Below, one piece after another: positions 7,955 to 15,848 of a DNA stretch of 64,000 bases. The notes under the pieces were generated by a model that saw only the letters and a list, made by a program, of their open reading frames with translations, searched no databases and was not told the origin of the DNA. The translations under genes were made by a program, and so were the position numbers. Where the stretch lies: NCBI GenBank assembly GCA_023417815.1, contig JAEZEI010000064.1, forward strand, positions 108,176 through 172,175, given 5' to 3'. The stretch comes from Bacteroidota bacterium (lineage in GTDB: Bacteria > Bacteroidota > Bacteroidia > Chitinophagales > Chitinophagaceae). Every line of letters starts with the position of its first letter. Positions within the stretch are counted from its first letter, which is position 1.

Positions 7955-8644
7955 ATGCTTTTCCGATTGTTCTGTAAAACCTTCACAATACCTAAGTTCC
8001 TTAAGGATAACGGCTTAACCATAGCATTCACCTTTTTCTTTTTATTTGCCCTGGTTGGCCAGGCAATAACCGGGCTCCAGGAGCACAATAAGGATATGGA
8101 AGACCTGGGCGGGCAGGTCATCGGTATGGGACAGTATCTCACCTCGGGCCATTTCCTCCAGTCCACCTTTGAAAACTGGGAAAGTGAGTTTCTTCAAATG
8201 GGACTTTACGTTGTGCTAACCATATTCCTGTTCCAGAAAGGTTCTTCAGAATCAAAGGATCCCGACAAGCGGGAAAAGGTTGAGCGGGAGGAGATCCCTT
8301 CACGCCCCGACGCTCCCTGGCCGGTTAAGCAGGGAGGGATAGCCTTAAGCTTGTACCGGCATTCTCTTTCCATAGCGCTGTTCCTGCTTTTTGCGGTCAG
8401 CTTTGTAATCCATTTCAGGGGAAGTCTTTCGGATGAACATGAAGAGCAGGCATTATAGGGAGAGCCGCTCACCCCTGCGGGAGAATATCTTTTCAGCAGC
8501 CGTTTCTGGTTTGAATGCTTCCAGAACTGGCAGAGTGAATTTCTTTCCGTGGTAGCCATTGTTGTGTTATCCATCTACCTGCGTGAAAAGGGATCGCCGC
8601 AAAGTAAACCCGTTGATGAAGCACATTCGAAAACGGGCGATTAG
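7955..8644 (+). pseudogene. DUF6766 membrane protein interrupted by an in-frame TAG
   Basis: Codons 1-167 encode a membrane protein ending EEQAL; TAG follows at 8456-8458, and the same frame then stays open for 61 codons (from GEPLTPAGEYL) to a second TAG at 8642. Joined, the 229-residue product has the size and content of DUF6766 proteins. The two halves are duplicates: NWESEFL and KGSSESK in the first correspond to NWQSEFL and KGSPQSK in the second, each near a membrane helix. A single base change in a sense codon explains it best. TAG ends other genes here, so general recoding is unlikely. The truncated 167-residue form could still be made. Confidence 0.75.
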
Positions 8645-8728
8645 AAATTCCTACCCATTTTCCCCGGCCGGGGACCACCATCCTCCTCCCCGAGATCAAG
8701 TTCGGAAATTTTCAAACACAAGACAATT

Positions 8729-8747
8729 CCCCGAATTCGGGATTTTT
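8729..8747 (+). terminator. Terminator-like palindrome after DUF6766
   Basis: CCCGAATTCGGG (8730-8741) is a perfect 12-base palindrome followed by ATTTTT on the plus strand, about 85 bases after the final stop of the DUF6766 frame. Confidence 0.45.
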
Positions 8748-8865
8748 GGGGAAGCCTGAAAAACTAAAAACCCGCCGAATAACGAAAATCGAAACACGAT
8801 TAATACATGATCAGCCACAAAACAGGTGGTGAAAATTCTTTGGATCAATTTTAATTCAAAACATG

Positions 8866-8891
8866 AAAATGTTCCAACGATGGAACATTTT
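8866..8891. repeat. 11-bp perfect hairpin AAAATGTTCCA/TGGAACATTTT
   Basis: Left arm 8866-8876, loop ACGA, right arm 8881-8891. No T tract follows on either strand beyond the arms, so a protein-binding site or RNA structure is as likely as a terminator. Confidence 0.5.
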
Positions 8892-8986
8892 ATGATCCTG
8901 AAACTAAATTGTTCCGGGCCTGGGTTCTTCCGGCCATTCCAAAATTTTTTGCACAGGTTAATTTCCGATTGAAGAAAAAAAATCGC

Positions 8987-9016
8987 ACAAAAAAAGAGAC
9001 GCGGATCGCGTCTCTT
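8987..9016 (-). terminator. Rho-independent terminator of groESL
   Basis: On the minus strand, AAGAGACGCG and CGCGTCTCTT form a 10-bp stem with a 3-base loop (8994-9016), followed by a run of seven T residues, 25 bases after the groL stop. Confidence 0.88.
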
Positions 9017-9041
9017 AATCAAAATTTCCTTGTTTATTCTA

Positions 9042-10679
9042 TTAATATCCCATTCCGCCCATATCAGGAGCGCCACCCGGCATTGGATGATCGTCCTTCT
9101 TAGGTTTATCTGCGATAACACATTCCGTGGTCAACAACATTCCGGCGATTGAAGCAGCATTTTCAAGTGCTACCCTGCTCACCTTGGTTGGATCGATAAC
9201 ACCGGCTTTGAAAAGATTTTCATATTGCTCGGTGCGTGCGTTGAAACCGAAATCGCCTTTTCCTTCGCGGATCTTCTGGATCACGATAGAGCCGTCGATA
9301 CCCGCGTTTGATGTCAATGTGCGGATCGGTTCTTCCAGTGCGCGGCGAACGATCTGCATACCGGTTTGTTCGTCTTCGATCTGTCCTTTCACTTTTGCAT
9401 CAAGGCTGCTCACTGCGCGGATGTAAGCCACACCACCTCCTGGCACGATACCTTCTTCTACCGCTGCGCGTGTTGCATGAAGCGCATCATCAACCCTGTC
9501 TTTTTTCTCTTTCATTTCCACTTCCGTTGCGGCTCCCACATAAAGCACAGCCACACCGCCGGAAAGTTTTGCAAGACGTTCCTGCAGTTTTTCGCGGTCG
9601 TAGTCTGAAGTTGTATTCTCGATCTGTGATTTGATCTGTTGAACACGGGCCTGGATATCTTTCTTTGCTCCTTTACCGCCAACAACAGTTGTATTGTCTT
9701 TATCGATGGTTACGCTAGAAGCCTGGCCAAGATATGTCAGGTCTGCATTTTCCAGTTTGTACCCCTGCTCTTCACTGATAACGATACCCGCTGTCAGGAT
9801 CGCAATATCAGTAAGCATTTCCTTGCGGCGGTCGCCGAATCCCGGAGCTTTTACAGCAGCAACCTTCAGTGTTCCACGAAGTTTGTTCACAACAAGTGTT
9901 GCCAGTGCTTCGCCTTCAAGGTCTTCAGCAATGATCAGCAACGGGCGGCCGCTTTGAGCAACTTTTTCCAGGATGTGAAGGATATCCTTCATCGCGCTGA
10001 TCTTTTTGTCGAAGATCATGATGTAAGGATTCTGAAGTTCAACCTGCATTTTTTCGCTGTTGGTAACGAAGTATGGGCTGATGTAGCCACGGTCGAACTG
10101 CATACCTTCTACGATATCTACAGTTGTATCGGTTCCTTTTGCTTCTTCTACGGTTATCACACCTTCTTTTCCTACTTTACCAAAAGCTTCAGCGATCAGT
10201 TTGCCGATCATTTCGTCGTTGTTCGCTGAAATGGTAGCAACCTGCTGGATCTTTTTACTGTCGTTGCCAACGGTCTGGCTTTGCGCCTGAAGATTCTCAA
10301 CAACGAGGCTAACGGCTTTATCTATACCGCGTTTAAGGTCCATTGGGTTAGCGCCCGCCGCAACCATTTTAAGTCCTTCGCTAATGATCGACTGCGCCAG
10401 AACGGTTGCAGTGGTAGTGCCATCACCGGCAATGTCGGCGGTTTTGGAAGCTACTTCCTTTACCATTTGAGCACCCATGTTCTCAATGGGATCTTCCAGT
10501 TCAATTTCTTTAGCAACGGTTACACCGTCTTTTGTTACCTGTGGCGCGCCGAATTTTTTATCGATCACCACGTTCCTGCCCTTAGGGCCAAGAGTAACCT
10601 TCACAGAATTTGCCAGGGTATCCACCCCTTTCTTCATCCTGTTCCTGGCTTCAATATCGAAGTATATCAGTTTTGACAT
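9042..10679 (-). CDS. groL: Chaperonin GroEL (60 kDa)
   Basis: GroEL forms the double-ring ATP-driven folding chamber capped by GroES. The 545-residue product shows the canonical blocks VTLGPKGRNVVIDKKFGAP, AGDGTTTATVLAQ (nucleotide site), the apical domain, AAVEEGIVPGGGVA and the flexible tail ending MGGMGY. The ATG at 10679 gives MSKLIYFDIEARNRMKKGVD, with the usual GroEL spacing. It follows groES by 48 bases on the minus strand and ends before a strong terminator, so the two form a bicistronic operon. Confidence 0.98.
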   Translation of the reverse strand: MSKLIYFDIEARNRMKKGVDTLANSVKVTLGPKGRNVVIDKKFGAPQVTKDGVTVAKEIELEDPIENMGAQMVKEVASKTADIAGDGTTTATVLAQSIISEGLKMVAAGANPMDLKRGIDKAVSLVVENLQAQSQTVGNDSKKIQQVATISANNDEMIGKLIAEAFGKVGKEGVITVEEAKGTDTTVDIVEGMQFDRGYISPYFVTNSEKMQVELQNPYIMIFDKKISAMKDILHILEKVAQSGRPLLIIAEDLEGEALATLVVNKLRGTLKVAAVKAPGFGDRRKEMLTDIAILTAGIVISEEQGYKLENADLTYLGQASSVTIDKDNTTVVGGKGAKKDIQARVQQIKSQIENTTSDYDREKLQERLAKLSGGVAVLYVGAATEVEMKEKKDRVDDALHATRAAVEEGIVPGGGVAYIRAVSSLDAKVKGQIEDEQTGMQIVRRALEEPIRTLTSNAGIDGSIVIQKIREGKGDFGFNARTEQYENLFKAGVIDPTKVSRVALENAASIAGMLLTTECVIADKPKKDDHPMPGGAPDMGGMGY

Positions 10680-10727
10680 GACGTATCAGTTTTTTTTTTG
10701 GGTTGAAAAGTTTAGGTACGATATATA

Positions 10728-11012
10728 TTATATAATAGCGAGGATGTCGCTCTCACGCATGATCAGGTAGTCGTTACCTTCGATGGTGATCTCCGTTCCG
10801 CCATATTTGCCATACAGGACAGTGTCGCCTGGTTTTACGGTAACGGGTTCATCTTTCTTGCCGGGGCCGGCTGCTATTACTGTTCCTCTTTGTGGCTTCT
10901 CTTTAGCAGTATCAGGAATAATGATACCGCCTGCTGTTTTTTCCTCTGCTGCTGCTGGTTTCACAATTACCCTGTCGTGTAGCGGGGTAACGCTTAACTT
11001 TTTAGTGGCCAT
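10728..11012 (-). CDS. groES: Co-chaperonin GroES (10 kDa)
   Basis: GroES is the heptameric lid of the GroEL chamber. The 94-residue product has LTPLHDRVIVKP-type sequence (VTPLHDRVIVKPAAAEEKT), the mobile loop TAGGIIIPDTAKEKPQRGTV, and VLYGKYGGTEITIEGNDYLIM. The ATG at 11012 (MATKKLS) is chosen; the open frame runs 47 codons further upstream, but this part has no family similarity and contains the predicted promoter. groL follows. Confidence 0.97.
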   Translation of the reverse strand: MATKKLSVTPLHDRVIVKPAAAEEKTAGGIIIPDTAKEKPQRGTVIAAGPGKKDEPVTVKPGDTVLYGKYGGTEITIEGNDYLIMRESDILAII

Positions 11013-11057
11013 AGATCTGTTTGTTTTGATTAATTGAATGCCCGTTTTTTGGGTATG

Positions 11058-11086
11058 CGAAGGTAGACTAATTCCATACCAATCAA
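11058..11086 (-). promoter_or_regulatory. Predicted groES promoter
   Basis: On the minus strand TTG (11086-11084), 18 bases, then TACCTTCG (11065-11058), one base off the TAnnTTTG consensus. The expected start site is near 11050, giving a leader of about 38 bases before the groES ATG. Confidence 0.5.
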
Positions 11087-11101
11087 CCAGAAAAGAAGTT
11101 G

Positions 11102-11127
11102 TGTCAGCATTTATGGTATTGCTGACA
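11102..11127. promoter_or_regulatory. Palindrome upstream of groES, candidate operator
   Basis: TGTCAGCA, 10 bases, TGCTGACA: two perfect 8-bp arms. It is not CIRCE (TTAGCACTC-N9-GAGTGCTAA). Its centre is about 65 bases upstream of the predicted groES start site, a position typical of activator sites, and about 120 bases before nusB on the other side. Confidence 0.5.
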
Positions 11128-11205
11128 GTTTTGCCATGGGTACCGGCAGACAAATTTTCATATTGCTAAAATCAGGCTTAACAAGGTACTCTCGCCCACA
11201 AACCC

Positions 11206-11213
11206 TAATTTTG
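11206..11213 (+). promoter_or_regulatory. Predicted -7 element of nusB promoter
   Basis: TAATTTTG, an exact TAnnTTTG match, 23 bases before the nusB ATG. Confidence 0.45.
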
Positions 11214-11235
11214 CCGGCTTACAACAAGTGGAATA

Positions 11236-12162
11236 ATGATCAGCAGAAGAAATATCCGGGTTAAAGTGATGCAGACCCTTTACGCCCTTGACAGCCGCGA
11301 GGCCGGTCGCAGGGATGAAGCGCTTAAAATGCTTGACCGGAAGATCGGGCAGTCGCACGAACTATTTGTTTACCTTATATATTTTATTACCGAAGTTGCC
11401 CGTTACGCTGAGATCGATGCCCGCCAAAAGGCCGGGAAGCACCTCCCTACCGAAACGGATCTTGCTGTAAATACCCGGATCGCCGGTAATGAACTGCTCT
11501 GGCACATCCTGGAAGACAATTCATTTAAATCAGCCGTGGCTTCCATGAAGCCTGATCTGCAAATTGACCGCGAACTGGTCCGCAGGATTTACCAGTCCCT
11601 TGTGCAGTCGGAGCCCTATGCAGAATATATCGAAATGACTTCCCGGAACAAACAGACGGAAAAATTCATCCTTGAATTCATTTTCACCGACCTGATGCTG
11701 CCCGAGGAACTGTTCATCAGCCACCTGGAAGAAAAGTTCCTGAACTGGGATGATGATGCAGAAATGATGAATACCCTCGTGATAAACTACCTGGGGAGGC
11801 CTACCACATCCTTCAACAGTATTCTGAGCGAGGAAAAATTAAAGTTTGCGAAAGACCTTGTGATCACGGTGCTGGAAAAACATGACCAGACGCTGGAGAT
11901 CATTAAACCGAAACTCAATAACTGGGATGCTGAGAGGATCGCTTCGCTGGACATGATCCTGTTGCATATGGGTGTTTGCGAATTCCTTTATTTTGAAACC
12001 ATCCCTACGCGGGTGACCATAAATGAATATATAGATCTTGCCAAGGCTTACAGCACTCCTCAAAGCGGGCAGTTCATAAACGGGATCCTGGATAATATTC
12101 ACAAGGATCTTACAGCACAGAACCGCATCCATAAACGTAACTATAAGAACAGTACATTATGA
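11236..12162 (+). CDS. nusB: Transcription antitermination factor NusB (long form)
   Basis: NusB with NusE (ribosomal protein S10) binds boxA RNA and promotes antitermination, mainly on rRNA operons. The 308-residue protein is about twice the E. coli length because it has an extra N-terminal region, as is common in Bacteroidota. It begins SRRNIRVKVMQTLYALD and the core NusB signature is near the end (WDAERIASLDMILLHMGVCEFLYF, then VTINEYIDLAKAYSTPQSGQFINGILD). It overlaps the following DUF1573 gene by 4 bases (ATGA), so it leads an operon with DUF1573 and yajC. Confidence 0.93.
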   Translation: MISRRNIRVKVMQTLYALDSREAGRRDEALKMLDRKIGQSHELFVYLIYFITEVARYAEIDARQKAGKHLPTETDLAVNTRIAGNELLWHILEDNSFKSAVASMKPDLQIDRELVRRIYQSLVQSEPYAEYIEMTSRNKQTEKFILEFIFTDLMLPEELFISHLEEKFLNWDDDAEMMNTLVINYLGRPTTSFNSILSEEKLKFAKDLVITVLEKHDQTLEIIKPKLNNWDAERIASLDMILLHMGVCEFLYFETIPTRVTINEYIDLAKAYSTPQSGQFINGILDNIHKDLTAQNRIHKRNYKNSTL

Positions 12163-12590
12163 GAAAAACTATCCTGGTCCTTGGAACTGCAGCTTTTCTT
12201 TATTCGTGTGATATACGCGACAAGGAAAAACATTCCATCGAAACTGTAGAACACGCAGAGATAAAACCGACAACAGTTCAGCTGATCGACAGCGTGTATG
12301 ATTTCGGCACCATCACCGAAGGTGAGAATGTTGAATACAGCTACCGTTTCAAAAATACAGGCAGTGAGCCCCTGGTAATTCAGAATGCAACGGCCAGCTG
12401 CGGCTGCACTGTTCCGGAAAAACCTGATGCACCGATAAAACCTGGAGAGACAGGGTATATTAAAGTGAAATACAACAGTGATAAAAGACCGGGGCAGGCG
12501 CACAAGACCGTGGTGGTAACCTCAAACGCATCACCGGCATTCCCGGATCTCGTGATTACCGGAAACGTTCTTTCAAAAAACAATCAATAG
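12159..12590 (+). CDS. DUF1573 domain lipoprotein
   Basis: The 143-residue product has a lipoprotein signal (FLYSC with Cys at residue 17) followed by one DUF1573 domain, an Ig-like fold of Bacteroidota: VYDFGTITEGENVEYSYRFKN, then GSEPLVIQNATASCGCTVPE and KVKYNSDKRPGQAHKTVVV. The CGCT pair is typical of the family; function is unknown. It starts inside the nusB stop and yajC follows by 19 bases, a conserved-looking arrangement suggesting an envelope role. Confidence 0.88.
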   Translation: MRKTILVLGTAAFLYSCDIRDKEKHSIETVEHAEIKPTTVQLIDSVYDFGTITEGENVEYSYRFKNTGSEPLVIQNATASCGCTVPEKPDAPIKPGETGYIKVKYNSDKRPGQAHKTVVVTSNASPAFPDLVITGNVLSKNNQ

Positions 12591-12609
12591 GTTACTTAAA
12601 CAAAAAACA

Positions 12610-12951
12610 ATGCAATTACTTACTATTTTTCTTATGATGGATCCGCAGGGAAAAGGCGGAAGTTCAGGAACGCTTATCATGATGGGTCTGATGATCCTTG
12701 TATTCTGGCTATTCATGATCAGGCCGCAGGCAAAAAAAGCAAAGCAACAGAAAGAATTCATCAATAATATGCAGAAGGGCGACAAGATCGTTACTATCGC
12801 AGGTATCCACGGTACTATCAACAAAGTGAATGATGATGGGACCATCATGCTGGAGATCTCCCCGGGATCATACATCAAGATCGAACGGAGCGCAGTGAGC
12901 CTCGAATGGAGCAACACAGCGAACAAAGCAGCGGTCGCAGATAAAAAATAA
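12610..12951 (+). CDS. yajC: Preprotein translocase subunit YajC
   Basis: YajC is a small inner-membrane partner of SecDF in the Sec translocase. The 113-residue protein has one N-terminal helix (residues 19-36, ending FWLFMIRPQ), the RPQAKKAKQQKEF motif and the NNMQKGDKIVTIAGIHGTI block diagnostic of YajC. It is the third gene of the nusB operon and ends just before a strong terminator. SecDF, its functional partner, is encoded at 15849-18821. Confidence 0.95.
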   Translation: MQLLTIFLMMDPQGKGGSSGTLIMMGLMILVFWLFMIRPQAKKAKQQKEFINNMQKGDKIVTIAGIHGTINKVNDDGTIMLEISPGSYIKIERSAVSLEWSNTANKAAVADKK

Positions 12952-12958
12952 TTTTTCT

Positions 12959-12983
12959 CCCCTCAATTGAGGGGATTTTTTTT
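12959..12983 (+). terminator. Rho-independent terminator after yajC
   Basis: CCCCTCAATTGAGGGG is a perfect 16-base palindrome (12959-12974) followed by A and eight T residues, 8 bases after the yajC stop. Confidence 0.88.
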
Positions 12984-13007
12984 GACCTTTAATTATTCTA
13001 TCATTGA

Positions 13008-13595
13008 ATGGCTATGCTTAAAGTTGGTCTTACAGGCGGTATTGGCAGCGGCAAAACGATCGTTGCAAAAGTGTTTGAGTGCCTGGGCTTGCCTGTTTAC
13101 TATGCTGATGCAAGCGCTAAGCGGTTAATGAACGAGGAGCCATTGAAGAGCAAGATCTCTGAATCGTTTGGGGCTGATGCATATATAAATGGGGTATTGA
13201 ACCGTGGGTGGCTGGCGCAAAAGGTATTTTCAGACAAGGAGCAGCTTGAATTATTGAATTCAATGGTTCATCCTGTAACGATCGCGGATGCCGAAAGGTG
13301 GTTCAGTGAACAGCATGCTCCTTATGCGATCAAGGAGGCTGCGCTGATATTTGAAGCTGGTTCCGAAAAAAAGCTCGATCATGTTATCGGTGTTTATGCG
13401 CCAGATGAGACCAGGATCAAAAGAACAATGGAAAGAGATGGCATCTCGCGCGAACATGTGCTGGCAAGGATGAGTAAGCAATTCCCCCAGGAAAAAAATA
13501 TGGAGCGCTGTGATTTTGTGATCATGAATGATGACATCCAAGCTATCCTGCCACAGGTACTGGATATTGATAAACTTCTGCGGGCCAGGTCCTAA
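13008..13595 (+). CDS. coaE: Dephospho-CoA kinase
   Basis: CoaE phosphorylates the 3'-hydroxyl of dephospho-CoA with ATP, the last step of coenzyme A synthesis. The 195-residue product opens with the P-loop GLTGGIGSGKTIVAKVFE, followed by LPVYYADASAKRLM, HPVTIAD and the lid region; the length matches the family. Two ATGs, at 13008 and 13014, are possible; the first is used. It is separated from yajC by a terminator and is convergent with the unknown gene at 13608. Confidence 0.95.
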   Translation: MAMLKVGLTGGIGSGKTIVAKVFECLGLPVYYADASAKRLMNEEPLKSKISESFGADAYINGVLNRGWLAQKVFSDKEQLELLNSMVHPVTIADAERWFSEQHAPYAIKEAALIFEAGSEKKLDHVIGVYAPDETRIKRTMERDGISREHVLARMSKQFPQEKNMERCDFVIMNDDIQAILPQVLDIDKLLRARS

Positions 13596-13607
13596 GCCAT
13601 CCTCAAA

Positions 13608-14435
13608 CTATCCTGCTGGTTCGCCCAACATATCCATTTCAAGGTTTTCTGTGGCATTTATGTCATCGAGTTCAAACTGCTGGTTCTTCCATTCCGTTTT
13701 TATCATTTCAAACTTATGCTTGTCAAGGTATTTTTTGAAAAATAGCATTTTTGTATCTCGATCAAATATGATGCGGTTAATATCTTTAGGAGAATTAAAA
13801 ACGTGGTAGTAACAATACAAGATGAATGTCTGACGTTTCTTCGGCACATCATTATATCGCGTTTTCCCGAAAAATCCATTTAGAGCCTTCCATTTTTTTC
13901 CCTGCTTAAAAACAATTGCTTTCCTGGAGCTATTTAGATCTCCGAATTTTTCAATTAATAAAAAATGTTTATCGTCAAGTTCATATATTGAATCAATCAG
14001 ATAGCTTCCTCCTGCATTTTCATAAACTATCCTGTTCAATCCCCTGTCCTTAATAAAGTATTTCTTACGGGAACTTGAAGTAAATGCATAGACATCAAAG
14101 AACTGTTCATTTACAAAAAAGGAATGAATGGAAACTTCTGCCTTATTAGACATATTATAAAATCGCATGTTCACGTTAGCCCGGTTTGTTCTGAAGCTAT
14201 CCTGCAGTTTGGGAGCACTTTCAAGTACAAATTTTCTGAAGGTTTCATCAACTTTCCTTGTGAGCATGGAATTATTTTTCTTCGTGATCTTAAGCGTTTC
14301 ACTCTTAACAAGCGAAAACCTGTTGAGATGATCAATGTGCGCTATAAATTCAGGAAGTTGTCCCTTTGCAACAGACGAAGCTCCGGCAAGGATACAAAGT
14401 ATCGCGACCCTCAGGTTGAGGCAGGTTTGGTTCAT
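13608..14435 (-). CDS. Secreted protein of unknown function
   Basis: The 275-residue protein has an N-terminal signal peptide (LRVAILCILAGASSVAKG, cleavage near residue 25) and no later membrane helix, so it is likely exported. The mature part is basic and rich in Lys, Phe and Asn (SSSRKKYFIKDRGLNRIVYEN; RYNDVPKKRQTFILYCYYHVF). I recognise no domain. Its A+T content is visibly higher than that of coaE and the aminotransferase gene on either side, compatible with a recently acquired or fast-evolving gene. It follows the aminotransferase gene by 21 bases on the same strand. Confidence 0.65.
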   Translation of the reverse strand: MNQTCLNLRVAILCILAGASSVAKGQLPEFIAHIDHLNRFSLVKSETLKITKKNNSMLTRKVDETFRKFVLESAPKLQDSFRTNRANVNMRFYNMSNKAEVSIHSFFVNEQFFDVYAFTSSSRKKYFIKDRGLNRIVYENAGGSYLIDSIYELDDKHFLLIEKFGDLNSSRKAIVFKQGKKWKALNGFFGKTRYNDVPKKRQTFILYCYYHVFNSPKDINRIIFDRDTKMLFFKKYLDKHKFEMIKTEWKNQQFELDDINATENLEMDMLGEPAG

Positions 14436-14456
14436 AGATTGTATAACTGCTATTTT

Positions 14457-15650
14457 TTACTTTAACCGAAGAAGGGCATTCCTGATCTTATCAAATCCTT
14501 TTTCAATGTTTGCTATACTGTTGGCAAAAGAGATGCGGATACAATTCGGTTCACCGAAGGCCCTGCCCGTTACCACAGAAACATGAGCATCATTTAAAAG
14601 ATACATGCAGAGGTCATCGGCATCTTCCACCAGGTTCCCGGTTGGGGTTTGTTTATTGAAGTACTGGTGTACATCCGGGAAAACATAAAAAGCGCCCGGA
14701 GGTTCGCTGCAGATGATGCCCGGAATTTCCTTCACCAGTTCCATCACCCGGTCTCTTCTTTTCCGGAATTGCTGCACCATTTCATGCGTTGGTTTCAGAT
14801 CTCCTTCCAGTGCAGTGATCGCTGCACGCTGTGTTACTGCATTAGTACCGCTGGTGAACTGACCCTGGATCTTCTCGCAGGCTTTTGCAACTTCAGCAGG
14901 AGCAGCAATGTAACCCAGGCGCCAGCCGGTCATAGCGAAACCTTTACTAAGCCCGTTAATTACGATCACCCTGTCGCGGAGGAAATCGAATGATGCAATG
15001 CTCTCATGTTTTCCTACGAAATTGATATGCTCATAGATCTCATCACTCATGATAAAAACATTGGGATGTTTCCGGAACACCTCTGCAAGTGCTGAAAGTT
15101 CATCAGACGAATAAAGTGCGCCGGTTGGATTACACGGCGATGAGAACATGAATAGCTTTGTGCGGCTGGTGATGGCTTCCTCCAGTTCATCCGGGGTTAT
15201 TTTATAACCGTTGGAAAGGCGGGTTTTAACCAGCTTCACCGTTCCGCCGGCCAGTTTTACGATCTCGCTGTAGGTAACCCAGTATGGCGTGGGAATGATC
15301 ACTTCATCATCTTTATCTACAATGGCAAGTACGGTGTTGGCAATACTTTGTTTTGCACCGGTGCTCACCACAATTTCTGCGGTGGAATATTTCAACCCGT
15401 TATCCCGCTCCAGTTTTTTACAGATCGCTTCCCGGAGGTCTAAATATCCGGCAACCGGTGTATAATGGCTGTAATTCTCATCGATCGCTTTTTTAGCCGC
15501 AGATTTAATATGTTCAGGCGTATCAAAATCGGGTTCCCCAAGGCTAAGATCAGTGATGTCATGACCCTGTGCTCTCAACTCTCGTCCCAGCTTCGCCATT
15601 TTAAGTGTTTCAGGTTCGTTAAAGCGAAGCAGTAATGAAGACAATTCCAT
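14457..15650 (-). CDS. Class I/II pyridoxal phosphate-dependent aminotransferase
   Basis: The 397-residue protein is a fold-type I aminotransferase of the aspartate aminotransferase subgroup. It shows LSLGEPDFDTPEHI, the SSPCNPTGALYS motif, MSDEIYEHINF, the PLP lysine in INGLSKGFAMTGWRLGYI and the C-terminal substrate arginine region NCIRISFANS. It probably transfers amino groups between aspartate (or a related amino acid) and 2-oxoglutarate; the exact substrate cannot be read from the sequence. ATG 15650 (MELSSLLLRF) is preferred to an upstream in-frame start that adds 12 unrelated residues. Confidence 0.92.
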   Translation of the reverse strand: MELSSLLLRFNEPETLKMAKLGRELRAQGHDITDLSLGEPDFDTPEHIKSAAKKAIDENYSHYTPVAGYLDLREAICKKLERDNGLKYSTAEIVVSTGAKQSIANTVLAIVDKDDEVIIPTPYWVTYSEIVKLAGGTVKLVKTRLSNGYKITPDELEEAITSRTKLFMFSSPCNPTGALYSSDELSALAEVFRKHPNVFIMSDEIYEHINFVGKHESIASFDFLRDRVIVINGLSKGFAMTGWRLGYIAAPAEVAKACEKIQGQFTSGTNAVTQRAAITALEGDLKPTHEMVQQFRKRRDRVMELVKEIPGIICSEPPGAFYVFPDVHQYFNKQTPTGNLVEDADDLCMYLLNDAHVSVVTGRAFGEPNCIRISFANSIANIEKGFDKIRNALLRLK

Positions 15651-15770
15651 GAATAAAATATATTGGTTAGTATGAGAAAAGGGCAATCATTTACCGCCTT
15701 CAAATGTTGAAAATCAACGGCTCGTAATCCCTTTATTCCCTTGCAAAATGGGCATATTTCCAAAATAAAC

Positions 15771-15795
15771 AAGCGATTATCTTCAATCGCTTTTT
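15771..15795 (+). other. Hairpin with T run just upstream of the secDF promoter
   Basis: AAGCGATT (15771-15778), loop ATCTTC, AATCGCTT (15785-15792), then TTT. It looks like a terminator on the plus strand, but no plus-strand gene precedes it; the aminotransferase gene is divergent. It ends 5 bases before the -7 element of secDF. Confidence 0.45.
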
Positions 15796-15799
15796 CCCC

Positions 15800-15807
15800 T
15801 ATCTTTG
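15800..15807 (+). promoter_or_regulatory. Predicted -7 element of secDF promoter
   Basis: TATCTTTG, an exact TAnnTTTG match, 41 bases before the chosen secDF ATG at 15849. It argues against the longer open frame starting at 15741. Confidence 0.6.
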
Positions 15808-15848
15808 CACGCTACGAAAAAATTGACTACAAGCAAAAGTTAACTGAC

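Larger units (their letters stand above)
8645..9041. other. Gene-free stretch between DUF6766 and groL
   Basis: No credible gene lies here. It holds a terminator-like palindrome (8729-8747), an 11-bp hairpin (8866-8891) and the groL terminator (8987-9016). Short open frames in this stretch look random. Confidence 0.6.

Noticed and set aside
8456..8458. Recoded TAG (readthrough or suppressor genetic code)
   Set aside because: TAG ends several ordinary genes here, for example the AI-2E-type gene, DUF4294, the arginase-family gene, rnr and the end of this same DUF6766 frame, so no general recoding.
9639..10229. 196-codon plus-strand frame
   Set aside because: It is antisense to groL, Phe/Cys-rich, and has no sign of selection as coding.
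11102..11127. CIRCE operator for HrcA
   Set aside because: The arms do not match TTAGCACTC/GAGTGCTAA and the spacer is 10, not 9 bases.
11013..11153. 47-codon upstream extension of groES
   Set aside because: It has no GroES similarity and includes the predicted promoter and the palindrome; ATG 11012 is the family start.
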